Assembly: GCA_026027325.1 (NCBI GenBank)
Contig: JAMSLZ010000001.1
Location: 3,968,001-4,032,000 of the forward strand
DNA length: 64,000 bases
Reading direction: 5' to 3'
Source: Actinomucor elegans
Lineage: Eukaryota > Mucoromycota > Mucoromycetes > Mucorales > Mucoraceae
Part shown: in pieces, positions 23,082 to 33,349 of the stretch
Position numbering within the stretch: position 1 is the stretch's first letter
Layout of the letters: each line of letters starts with the position of its first letter
Position numbers and translations under genes: made by a program
The notes under the pieces: model-generated
The model's database searches: none
Told to the model about the DNA's origin: nothing
Seen by the model: the letters and a program-made list of their open reading frames with translations, nothing else

Positions 23082-24580
23082 TTAATCTTGCTTGGGGAGG
23101 GATTGGGCCATAATAATACCACCGTCAACCATGTTTCCACTTTGATAAACACAGACAACGACGCTAGCAGTAATAACAATCAAAAGTACACTAGTCCAGA
23201 ACAATAGTTGGAAGTCTCCAACAGCATTAATGTATTGACAGGATTCACCAACAAAGGCAGAAGACTTGCATTGACAACTGTAACAGTCCTCCTTAACCTT
23301 TGTGCACTGACCATTTCCACTGCAATCAGAAGTACCATTTCTACAGGCATGAGCAGTTTTGTAGCAAACATCAGCAGCAGCAGCAGCAGCGATAGGAAGA
23401 GCGCGCTTCAAGTTTTGCTGGTGGTCAGGTGTCAAGATAAAAGTGGAAACACCGCGTTGATAGGTATGTTGGAAGGTTGGTATAACGATCTCTTCAAAAA
23501 GATCTTTCAAAATGGCTTGAGCCTCCTTGTATTGCTTAGATTCAAGTCCATATTCATGAGCAAGTGTCTAGCAGTTGAGTGTGAGTCATTTGGTAATATC
23601 GATACAAAATAATAGGTACCTGTAAAGAATTCAATTCGATGATTCTAACATCAAACACTTCATTCTTTTGAGCTTGAACAATCATGTTCATAACACCTCC
23701 AACATCAATCATAAACTCCTTGTCAGCCTAGGATGTATACAAAAACGTCAACGACATAAACGATTAACATACACAGGGTGAACTAACCGCTTTCTCAGCA
23801 TCAAATAACTCGAGGTTATGAGTAGGAAAATCAGACTTGAAGCTTTTGATTGCATCTTGTTCGGTTAAAGCAAGTTCTTGCACGATATTGTTACCTTGTC
23901 TAACTAAAGTCTATCATATTTAAAATTGACAAGGGGAAAAATAACGCGTTTCATGTTGAGTATAGATGTTTAACACCGAGCAAATGAGGGTAACTTGCTT
24001 ACCATTTCATGTTTATATGAGGTGACTGTAACCGCATCATCTTCTACCATCATATGGCCAGCATTCTTTTCTACCAAAGTAATATAATCCTGGGATTCAT
24101 CGTCTGAGACAAAGAACGATGTATCATGAGTAGGAAGGATATCTATCAGCAGTGTATCAGTATATTTCAGTCTTATAAATCATCAGTAAAATGTACCTTG
24201 AGGCGAGCTGACGCCAGAAACTACGACAACCAAGTTGGCGTTTAATTTCTTTTGAAACAAATCGTCTGACTGAGGCAACAAGTTGGCAATGTCTTGGGCT
24301 TCTTGAATAGCATCAGCCTGCAAGCGTAAAGCGGGATGCTTGGCAGTAGTGTCCATCATGTGTGAATAGAACATGGAAAATGCATCAAGTGAAACTTCGG
24401 GTTGATTCTCTACTGAAACAGCCTCATTGTTGGATACCAAGTGAACAGAAGAACGGGCTACATACAAACAAAAAAAAAGAGAGTAAGTTACAAGACACAA
24501 AACACTTTTCTCAATAAATCTTCACCAAGAACGCTCGTCAATAAGGTCGCGACAACCGTTGTTAAGGACAATAACTTCAT
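23082..24580 (-). CDS. Vps3844/DUF3844-like type I membrane protein
   Basis: Six exons (24526-24580, 24197-24457, 24003-24142, 23788-23910, 23620-23727, 23082-23567) give 390 aa. Signal peptide MKLLSLTTVVATLLTSVLG, then a long lumenal region, then a Cys-rich EGF-like segment (CYKTAHACRNGTSDCSGNGQ and CYSCQCKSSAFVGESCQY), one membrane span (LLFWTSVLLIVITASVVVCV) and a short tail. Cys-rich module then C-terminal span is the layout of the fungal Vps3844 C-terminal domain family linked to vacuolar sorting. It probably sits in the secretory or vacuolar membrane. The biochemical role is not known to me. Confidence 0.7.
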
Positions 24581-26671
24581 GTCAACACGCTATCTTTTCG
24601 AAAAAGGGGAAATACGTTAGAGAAAAAAAAGAAAGACTGTATGCTGTAGCTCAACAAATGCTGATTTTTTTTCAAGAACCGAAGTGACGTCTTCTATAGG
24701 CTCATTTCAATGCAATTCCACTATAAAGTTGTTCCGCTCCCATTTTAAGCATTCTTCAAAAAAATTGGTGTAAGATTTGAAAATAAATTGACGTATTGTA
24801 CTAGTTAAATTTAACCAAACTCTGAAAATAAATTGGCTCAAAATTAACTAGGCTTCAGTGTCGCCTCTAAGGAGGGAGTCATTGTAACAGGATTTAGCTG
24901 GAGTACTCTTAATTTTCTTAAGGGTAAATCTCTAAGCTTAAAAGAAGTAAGAAGAATGTAAACATAGTGTTTACAACAGCAAAGCTACTTTGATACTTTT
25001 GTTATATAGGAAGACTTAAATGGCTTAATGATGATGATTATTTAAGCAATTTTTCTTTCAAAAAAGCATCTCCTTCTTTTTGTTCTCTCAAGTTTTATTT
25101 GATTTACACTGTATATGGTTTTACAAATTGCAGTGATGTCTCGTTCAGTTCTCAAAATACAATGAGAAAAATCTGTCAATATATTTTCAAATCCTGGTTT
25201 AATTTCGACTAGTATAACACACCAAATGCTTTGGAGAATGCTCAAAATTGGGGGGGGGGGCAGAAGGGACTGTATTGTTGTAGGTGATGATCCAAAAGTA
25301 CATACTTCATTGGCCATCTGAGAATGAATAAATAATCCTTTTCTTCCACACATTAGGTACACTATGTAGTTTTATCTAGATCATCAAAAATCGAGATCAA
25401 ATTTTGATTTTAGGGCAATATTTAGTACTAACAGAATTTTTTTACAACTATTTAAGTTAGATAATCAAGCACTATAATGATTCAAGTTAAAGCATTTTCT
25501 TATGTAGAACAACATCTTCTATTTTAATGTCTTTAAATACGTATATTAATAAGAAATAAAACCATTTAATTTCCTATAAGTTATGTTAACAGCACAAAAC
25601 ATGAATCTGCATCTATCACTTTTTATACTCGCAATATGGATTATGGAGCATAAACGTCCTCGATTCCAGATTTACACATTGTCAAAAATAATTAGTAATA
25701 GTTCATTTTTATTGATAATCGGAGATTGAATATGAAGATCCTCCTCTCATTATTATGATTATCAAGTTGTTTGCCTGCTTTTAAATATACAACTGTGTAT
25801 TGAAATCCATTGGATTTTTGAATGCACATAAAACAATACGAATTATTTTAGACGTAATTAATTTCATAACAGTGTGCCTACTTATACTTTCATTGTGCAA
25901 CTTTGACTATGTGCTGATTTTGTTCTCTAGAGCAATAACTTGCCTCAAATTTGTCCTATTCAACAACATAACTGTTCACACCAATTTGATTAAGCTGCCA
26001 AAAAACTCATTTGCATCTGTGGTTTTTTACATAAGGTTTACTACTATTTTACAAGAAATTTTTATATATTGAGCTCAGAAAATTTGACATGGAACGTATT
26101 GTCTCTTGATCTTTGTCAATTGCCGTTTCAGATGAGAGATTCATGCTCCAAATAGACTGCTGCATCGAGTAAACGTTCAAATCTATTTTTTTTTTTTTTT
26201 GAAAAAAAAAAAGCTTACTGTGTGTACTTAGTAATGTATAGTCCGTGTTATCCCAATAACTGGCTCTTTCTCTTTTTTTTTTGTGCCAAATGAAAAGCTG
26301 CGTGTTGATGGCAACCTCAGCTATGTTAATGAAAAGCTGCGTGTTGATGGCAACCTCAGCTATGTTAATCAAAAAGAGTAATATTAGCCAAGAATAGTAG
26401 TTTACGAATGAACAATGTATCGTTGTATCGAAAATATCACCAATAACTGCTCTCTCAAGCGCTAGAAAAAACGACCTATCTGTTACTGTTAGTCCAGTTA
26501 TGAACTGATGTGGTGGTTCAGATATGCACGGCCGTAAAAAACAAAGCAGTTTCCTCCATAGTATAGTAATAGATCTCAAAAAGAACTGTACATTTGCCGA
26601 GAAACAGTTTCTTGTGGGATATACAAACATTGATTCCTGTTTATTAAAATTACAACTGTTAAATAGAAATA
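24581..26671. other. Intergenic, decayed DNA and a short tandem duplication
   Basis: About 2.1 kb without a gene I can support. The 193-codon minus-strand frame at 26049-26630 looks like chance: no motifs, it crosses homopolymers and a tandem duplication. A run of nine or more G lies near 25250. Confidence 0.5.
26290..26367. repeat. Perfect 2 x 39-bp tandem duplication
   Basis: Unit begins ATGAAAAGCTGCGTGTTG; copies at 26290-26328 and 26329-26367 look identical, indicating a recent duplication in noncoding DNA. Confidence 0.9.
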
Positions 26672-27733
26672 TTACAAAGGATCCACCTTGGCATGATAAC
26701 TGAATAGTGTACTAAACAGTTTCTGCATTTTACTACTGCTTTGATGATGAGATAGCTTGTGTGATGATATTTCGAGCATAGATGGTGTCGTGATTGCGCA
26801 TATGTCCAGAGTGGTGCTATAACATAGTTCGCAAGCCAACTCTTGGTCCCGGACTACTTTTGGCCAGCCCACTTGCGAAGTTTGACATAAATCGCAATCA
26901 AAATTGATCTGTAGTGATTTCGCGTTCCAACGCATATCGCCATACAATTCTCGGTCGCCATATTCAAAGCAAGCCAATTTAAAGGTCTTTATCCACACTT
27001 GATCCATATCCAATGGACCATCTCTTTTTTTGGGAGGTTGGTTTGGATCGAGCAAGTAAACAGCAGATTCCAAAACAACCTGAGCTTGATAACTGTCAAA
27101 TCCGGACCAAAACTCGGATCCTTGTCTTAGATAATCCAGTTGTTGCCTGGATGACATGATGGTATCGACTGAACCCCGTCTTTGATTACTTAGCGAGTCT
27201 TGTTCCGAATACTGAGCTGATACAGTCTTGGATACCAGTTTGAGATGAGCTCTGCATTTATCCAAGGCCTGACGGACCTCGGAGAGTTGTTGTTCTGCTT
27301 CCGCATTTTTGTCGCGGGCTTTGATGTAGCGCTTCTTGGATTGAGCGCACAGAAGCGGAACAGAGGCCATAGCGTGATAGTATTGCTCACATCGCATCTT
27401 TTTCTCACGGTAACGCTCTGCTATTTGTCTCATGGTTTGGAGATCACGTTCGATACGGATCTGACGTCGTTCAAGTTCTTTTTGCTGCGCATTGATCTTG
27501 AGCAACCCTTCATCTAGACAGTGTTCGCGGTCATCTAGCTGATGAATAAGTTGTTCCAGCGATTGCTGCTTGCGATCATATTGTCGAGAGATGATATCGA
27601 CTGTCTGCAGATATTCTTGAATAAGCTTTCGACGATGTTCTACTTGATGAATCACTTGGTGTAACAGTTTCTTTTGTGTAATGTTTTTTTTGCTAGTAAT
27701 GATTTCTTCTGCTTTTTCAATATTAACAATCAT
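26672..27733 (-). CDS. Coiled-coil protein with C-terminal CxxC pairs, unrecognised
   Basis: A single exon of 353 codons starting at ATG 27733. Residues about 15-190 are heptad-rich coiled coil (many Gln, Glu, Arg, Leu). The C-terminal third has a globular segment with CDLCQTSQVGWPKVVRDQEL followed by ACELC, a possible zinc-binding CxxC...CxxC site. Overall this suggests a scaffold or membrane-tether type protein, but I do not recognise the family. It lies divergent from the AIG2-like gene, with 242 bp between the start codons. Confidence 0.75.
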   Translation of the reverse strand: MIVNIEKAEEIITSKKNITQKKLLHQVIHQVEHRRKLIQEYLQTVDIISRQYDRKQQSLEQLIHQLDDREHCLDEGLLKINAQQKELERRQIRIERDLQTMRQIAERYREKKMRCEQYYHAMASVPLLCAQSKKRYIKARDKNAEAEQQLSEVRQALDKCRAHLKLVSKTVSAQYSEQDSLSNQRRGSVDTIMSSRQQLDYLRQGSEFWSGFDSYQAQVVLESAVYLLDPNQPPKKRDGPLDMDQVWIKTFKLACFEYGDRELYGDMRWNAKSLQINFDCDLCQTSQVGWPKVVRDQELACELCYSTTLDICAITTPSMLEISSHKLSHHQSSSKMQKLFSTLFSYHAKVDPL

Positions 27734-27925
27734 ATGAAGAAAGTAAAGGATGCAAAAATATTCTGGTCAGAGTTTATATTGGCGGAAGATTTTTATTTTT
27801 ATTTTTTAGATCTCCCTGAACTTTTTTTTCTCGAAAAAAGTGATGGTTCAAAGCTCAATCCCGAAAAAAAAAAGGTAAGGTCACAAGAGTAAGGTTAGAT
27901 TTACAGTGAGTCATCCATACAACGT

Positions 27926-27933
27926 TATAAAAG
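27926..27933 (+). promoter_or_regulatory. TATA-like box of the AIG2-like gene
   Basis: TATAAAAG, 42 bp upstream of the start codon, within the divergent promoter region. Confidence 0.5.
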
Positions 27934-27975
27934 CTCTTTTTTTTTCTGATCTTTTAGCTATTCTACATAGTAAAG

Positions 27976-28622
27976 ATGACCTATTCTGCGTTTTTTTATG
28001 GCTCACTCATGTCAAAAACGTACTCTCAAGAGGTAATTAGGAACAAAGGTACGCATTACTTTATTTTTTGCTTATGCAGCTTTGTTCTAGTATTGTGTGG
28101 TGCCGAAGCATCAGAGCATGATAAAACCCTTAAATTGCAGTCGGTACAATTGAGATCCACTATATTGAAGGTATTATTATATGGTCTTCCCTACTACAAA
28201 AGTTTGTTTATTTATCCATACATAGGGGTATATGAGATCAGCATTAAAGGGCGAGGAGTATCCAGCCATGGTCCACACAGGAAATGATCAAAATTACGTT
28301 TCTGGTGTCTTTTGTCAAAACCTGACGGTAAAAGACTTGAATTCTTTGGACGTATTTGAAGGCGAGGTAAGCTATCTCTCTAAGTGATAATGAGCAATGG
28401 CCTTATCATCTGTTCATACAGTATTATGGTCGCGTGCCTGTTCAGGTTCAAGATGAAAATGGAGACTTGTTTGATACGGAAGCCTACATATGGCTAGGTG
28501 AACTCGATCAATTAACAGGCACTGAATGGAGCTTTGAGGGCTTTATCACATCTGGCAGAGAGCAGCGCTGGTTAGACGAACGCTGTGATTTTTATGAGGT
28601 GGATAAGCTTCACCGTATTTAA
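27976..28622 (+). CDS. AIG2-like gamma-glutamylcyclotransferase family protein
   Basis: Four exons (27976-28048, 28091-28170, 28226-28366, 28422-28622) give 164 aa. The N-terminal FFYGSLMSKTY is the family substrate-binding YGSLM loop. VFEGEYYGRVPVQVQ carries the conserved Glu/Tyr region. The end, EWSFEGFITSGREQRWL, is typical of fungal AIG2-like proteins. Members cleave gamma-glutamyl groups from amino acids, glutathione derivatives or isopeptides; the substrate here is unknown. The first donor was set at gtacgc (after 28048) because only this joins in phase to VLCGAEASEHD. Confidence 0.82.
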
Positions 28623-28739
28623 GCTCACAGCGCTTCTTTGTTACACTAAATTACAAACACTTCACATGCTGGTTTTGCTGTAATAATAATAAAAAAAATA
28701 TAATCTCTTTTTTTTCCCTTTACTTTTTACCAAACTTAC

Positions 28740-30129
28740 ATGTCTCGAGCCTATTCTGATACAGACGAGTTCTCAGACGGGCTGAATGTAAGAAACATAC
28801 GTTTCTACTGTTTTGATATTAACCTCATTGCATACTGTAGCCTGACTTTCACGTTGTGCCAAACTCTTCTTCGGCTTATGATCCAGATGAACTCGACTAT
28901 GAAACGCGCGATTCGCAAGATCTGCTTTTACCAGAAGAAGATCTCGTAAAAGTGGAAGAAGAGCAACCGTTGCCACCTATCGAGTGGCATCCAGCTATAT
29001 TAATAATAGCAGGATTTATAAAGAAACTATTCACACCTATAGTCAAAGTTGTATTTGCACCCAGAACCCAACGCGCTATTATCAAAAGTCTAGTGATTGT
29101 CATTGTAGTGGCCTGGGTTATCATGACCAGTTTCACCGCTTACCTTACCTTTTACCAACGCTATATACCCAAAACTGCTCATGTTGAGCCTATTTACTTT
29201 CAATATACAGATATCGAACGTCCACAGGGTCAAGTTCGATTTAGAGGACCCAATCCGGCCATGGTAATATATACTATTGGAACACCCTTATGTACTGCAT
29301 TTACTAAATATCATATAGCCTTTAAGAAGCGAGCAAGCTTATGATGTTTCGGTTCAATTGCACGTACCTACTTCAGATATCAACTTTGATTTAGGCAATT
29401 TTATGGTCCATGTCGAACTACAAACACACAATGGCACAGTACTTGATCATTCTAGTAGACCTGTAAAGATACATCTTGCATACTATCAATTTATGACTAA
29501 ATAATGCGTTCTTTATAGGCTATTTTACGATATCAATCGTATGCTCAACGTATCCTACATGTTGTGGCCAAAGCGCTTCCGTTGCTTTTTGGTTGGACTG
29601 AAGAGAGCCAACATATCAATGTGAATCTATTAGAGGGCTTTATTGAAAAGAAGGTAATGTAATAAGCATATGATTTGATTGCGTAAAGTTTAATTAACCG
29701 AATAGATAGGCAACCCCAATTACTCAAGCTCGTGTTACACTGTCATCTTCTAAACTGCAGGTCTATGACGCTCAGTTGAGTGTTGTAGCAGATTTCCGCG
29801 GATTAAGGTAATAACATATCAAAGAGATACCTCTAGGAAACTAACCACCGTGTAATAGATATTACATGTACCATCGACGCATTGCAACAGCATTCGTATT
29901 CATTGTATTGTTCACTGCCATTGAAGTCATATTTGCAATGGCTGCTTGGAAAATGTTTGGAAAGAATCTATGGGATAAATTACACCAAATTTTCTCGACA
30001 GATGAACTTGCTGTGTCGGAAAAAGACGAGCTTACTGCAGCTGGAAGTAGTACTGCTAGTGATGAACATGAAACAAACCATGATCAGACAGAGGATGATA
30101 ACGATGACGACTATTTAACCGAAGACTAA
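28740..30129 (+). CDS. SEI1: Seipin, ER lipid-droplet assembly protein
   Basis: Six exons (28740-28787, 28841-29263, 29319-29462, 29519-29653, 29710-29807, 29859-30129) give 372 aa. Two membrane spans (about residues 92-118 and 290-313) flank a lumenal beta-sandwich domain that includes YFQYTDIERPQGQVRFRGPN, YDVSVQLHVPTSDINFDLGN FMVHVEL and the PITQARVTLSSSKLQVYDAQ strand pair. Cytosolic N- and C-terminal tails are acidic. This is the seipin (BSCL2) layout. Seipin forms rings at ER-droplet contacts and organises triglyceride packing. The stop is only about 50 bp from the stop of the convergent CLASRP gene, so the 3-prime UTRs must overlap or abut. Confidence 0.9.
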
Positions 30130-30178
30130 CTATTACCATTACTGCCATAATGACTATATTATTTATTAAAAAAAATCC

Positions 30179-30993
30179 CTATTTTCTTCTACTACTACCA
30201 CGACCATGCCTTCTAGGACTACGACTACGACTACGACTACGACTACGGCTTCTAGAGACACGACGGCTATATTTCCTATTGTGGCCTCGATCTTCTGAAG
30301 GTGATCTGTAACGACTCCTTCTTAATGAAGAAGGTGGAGATCTTGATCGAGATCTTGGACGTCGATGATCTCTAGATGAACTTGAACGATGACGGTCTCG
30401 AGATAAAGAGCGTCTTCTAGTACTAGTGGTTGATGGCTTTCTCTCATCAGATCGAGACCGTCTTCTTCTGCTGCTAGAAGCATCTCTATCTCTAGATCGG
30501 GATCGTCTTCTTCTTGTAGGAGAAGGTGAGCGAGAATGTCTTCTATTAAAGTCTGAGCGTGAGGAAGGTGAGCGAATGCGTGTTTTAGGAAGAGGAGGAG
30601 AAGGAGGGGAGGAAGGACGCTTAGGTGAATCTGAACCGTCTGATGATGGTGAGCGATATCTAGTTTTTTCAGTTGCTACTGTACTAGATTCTCTTTGAGG
30701 TGGGTCAGGTCGAAGATAAGTATTAATAGGAAGCCCTTGGCTTCTTGCAAGTTCTTGAAGATTTTCGATCTCTTTTGCTTTTTCTTTTTGGCGTCTGTCC
30801 CTTTCATCAGAAACAACTAGTGAAATGTGAGTTTTCTGACCGACTTCATTGATAGTCAGGCTTACTTTGTTTCTCTAGTCCAGCTCTCATTTTCATCTTT
30901 AACTTTTCCATTGGAGTCAGTTTCTTTTCAATAGGTGCAGCGGGTGTAGTTGGTCTATGTAATACATAGTGAATATTTCATTCAAACAAATGC

Positions 30994-31030
<37 letters not shown>

Positions 31031-32523
31031 CTTACTTTTGCTTTGCATCATGTTCGTGCTCCTGTTGACTTTTAGACATATTTTCATCAGGCGCATTAGA
31101 CCCAAATTCAATCACAAAGTCAGAAGTATCATTTTTATGCATATCATCATCCTCTTCATCCTCAGATATGGATGAGCCAGACCCATCTGATCCTTGTCCA
31201 TATGGCTCATAGGTTGGACTATAGCGACGCCTATAACGATTTTCATCATCCTGATCATAATCTCTGCCTCTTCTTCTACGTCTCCTTCTTCTTTCATTAC
31301 TACGTCTTCTTGAGTTTCGCGTTCCTTCTTTTGGTTTCCCTTCTTCTTGTCTTCGCTTCAAAGATCTTAACTCTTCATCTCGATCTTTCTTTGCTACTCG
31401 CAATAATCGAGCATAACTCTTGATACCGTATTTACCAGACATCTCGTTCAAAGCTTGTTTGTCCTTGTCTGTCAAATCATCGACGTATTGTAAAATATCC
31501 ACCTGTTATTATATCACATAGTCAGTCAATCGTTTGCCATATATATATAATTTCAAGCCTGCGATAATTGTATAAACGATAGGGACCTCTTTCAGTAACT
31601 TTGATTCTTCTTCATTTTTATCCAGATCTTGCTCATTTGCTTTGCCAGTGCCATAATCGAATCCGAATCCACGATTCTTGGTAGTGTTTTTTCTATATTA
31701 CTTGTCAATAAACACTATTCACTTGAATTATCATAGAGAGGGGGGTGGGGCTTACTCTTGGGTTTTTAATAGGGCTAGCTTCGCTTGATGACGATCCAAT
31801 AGTTTTGTCCATTCTTCTTCTACCTCGGCCAAACGCTCTGATTCAGATACTAAAAACATGTCAATCGACCTGTAAATTGCCTGTATAGTAATCATGTTAC
31901 CATTCAATCTCTCTGCTTCAATCAGATCATGATATCTTTCAAAGTTCAATTCGTCATTCATCTCTCGCTCTTCTTTGGATATATGTTGATGATATTCTCC
32001 TCGTTGGCTTCGTGTATCAGGTACGAAATCCAGTAGTGAGCGACCGTCAAAACTGTTTAAAAGAAAAAGCATGGCGTCAATAAGACAACTTCACTATAGT
32101 AAATTCAAATCATTTACCGATCAATCTTGATATCAGGATTTCCTTGCCAAGGCATGCTAAGGTACATGTTAGCAAACGTTTTGATGTGCGTTTTTTAAAA
32201 AAAAAAATGCTTACAGGTTATCTGGGTTCTCATGGTAATAGAACTGCTCTGCGTCCGGGTATATCTTTGAAGAGGAGCCAATGACACGAATCAATTGCTG
32301 AGGATCGCCCAACTGAAAATTGATGAGTCCCCATTCTACGTTTAATATATGCATTCGTTGTTTACCCTTGACTCATAATAGGCGCGTCTCCTTTCTGCCC
32401 TTTTCTTGTGATCCGACATGAGTTCCTTGATCTAAGTTTCATTTTTTTTTAATCAAGAATTCATTTGTAAAGAATCTCGGTATGTTTTACCCTCCTATCA
32501 TTTGCTTTTGCTTCTTGCCACAT
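30179..32523 (-). CDS. CLASRP: CLASRP/SFSWAP-type SR-rich splicing regulator
   Basis: Nine exons (32491-32523, 32366-32431, 32215-32312, 32118-32156, 31756-32052, 31587-31692, 31036-31502, 30866-30954, 30179-30816) sum to 611 codons. The N-terminus MWQEAKANDRRIKELMSD HKKRAERRR, then MPWQGNPDIKIDRFDGRSL and FERYHDL, is the SWAP N-terminal domain of CLK4-associating SR proteins. LTPMEKLKMKMRAGLEKQ matches the conserved C-terminal helix, and the protein ends in an RS-rich tail. It probably controls alternative splicing in the nucleus. The donor after 31587 (gtccct) is weak. The intron at 30955-31035 holds a poly-A/poly-T palindrome. Exon 5 contains an in-frame 51-bp segment bounded by gtaaca and ttttag that could be an optional intron. 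Confidence 0.87.
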
Positions 32524-33349
32524 GGTTAGATACTGAAAGCTTTTTTGGGGGGTGTAGAGAAAGTCCAGGTTCAACGTCAAAAATAATAATAATAATAATC
32601 CCGACGTTTTTGCTCAAAAAAAAAGTGAAACAAGCCTCCAACAATGCCGCCCTACTAGTTAGTAGCATATCCCCTCTCATTGGCTCAATAATATTATGAA
32701 AAGAGATCACGAGATCTACCACGTAAAGCTTCATCTTAAAATGAAAATGTCGCTTTTGGGAGAAGGTGGGTAAAGAAGAGCAGGCAATAAAGAGAGATCG
32801 TTTCGTATTTGAAACGATGATTCTGTAATGATAACATTGATATTCGTGCAATTACAAAATCTGTACAGAATATAGTTTGAATAAAATCGGCGCATAATTG
32901 CGAACACTCTTTTACCAGATAGGAAATCATGTTCTCGGTAAGTTATCCAATGCGTCCTGGGTACCACAACTCTACCATTGAGACACTTGTTATTGTAATA
33001 AAATCTTTATCATTTTGATCCTAATATTCGGTCTTGTACGCGATGAATAGTATTTTCATTCTATACAATCCTTTGCTTTTTTTTTTCTACTTTCCGTGAT
33101 GTCATGATCTACCTGATGTGTGATATATTAAGTTTACCAGATATGTTCAATTGACTTGCTCAGCCGGAATCTGTAGGGTAAATAGTATCATCAGAAGTGA
33201 ACCCGTAGATATGAATCATAATTCAACCGGCGCAGATGTCCGGCCTTTTGAGCAAGTGACACGGAAGGGTACTATAAAAGGAGGGCATGCTGCCACTAGA
33301 TCGGGATTCAGTAGCATTTACACACACACGCACATCTTTTTCTTCAGAT
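32524..33349. other. Intergenic, CLASRP and P450 upstream regions
   Basis: 826 bp between divergent genes. No ORF supported. A short tRNA D-arm-like string on the minus strand near 32945-32985 is discussed among rejected items. Confidence 0.5.
33273..33280 (+). promoter_or_regulatory. TATA-like box of the cytochrome P450 gene
   Basis: TATAAAAG, 70 bp upstream of the start codon at 33350. Confidence 0.55.

Noticed and set aside
26049..26630. 193-codon minus-strand frame
   Set aside because: No recognisable domain, crosses poly-A/T tracts and the tandem duplication, no convincing start context.
32940..32990. tRNA gene on the minus strand
   Set aside because: A D-arm-like string (CTCAATGGTAGAG) is present, but the anticodon stem does not pair and no T-arm (GGTTCGA-type) follows at the right distance. 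At most a tRNA-derived fragment.
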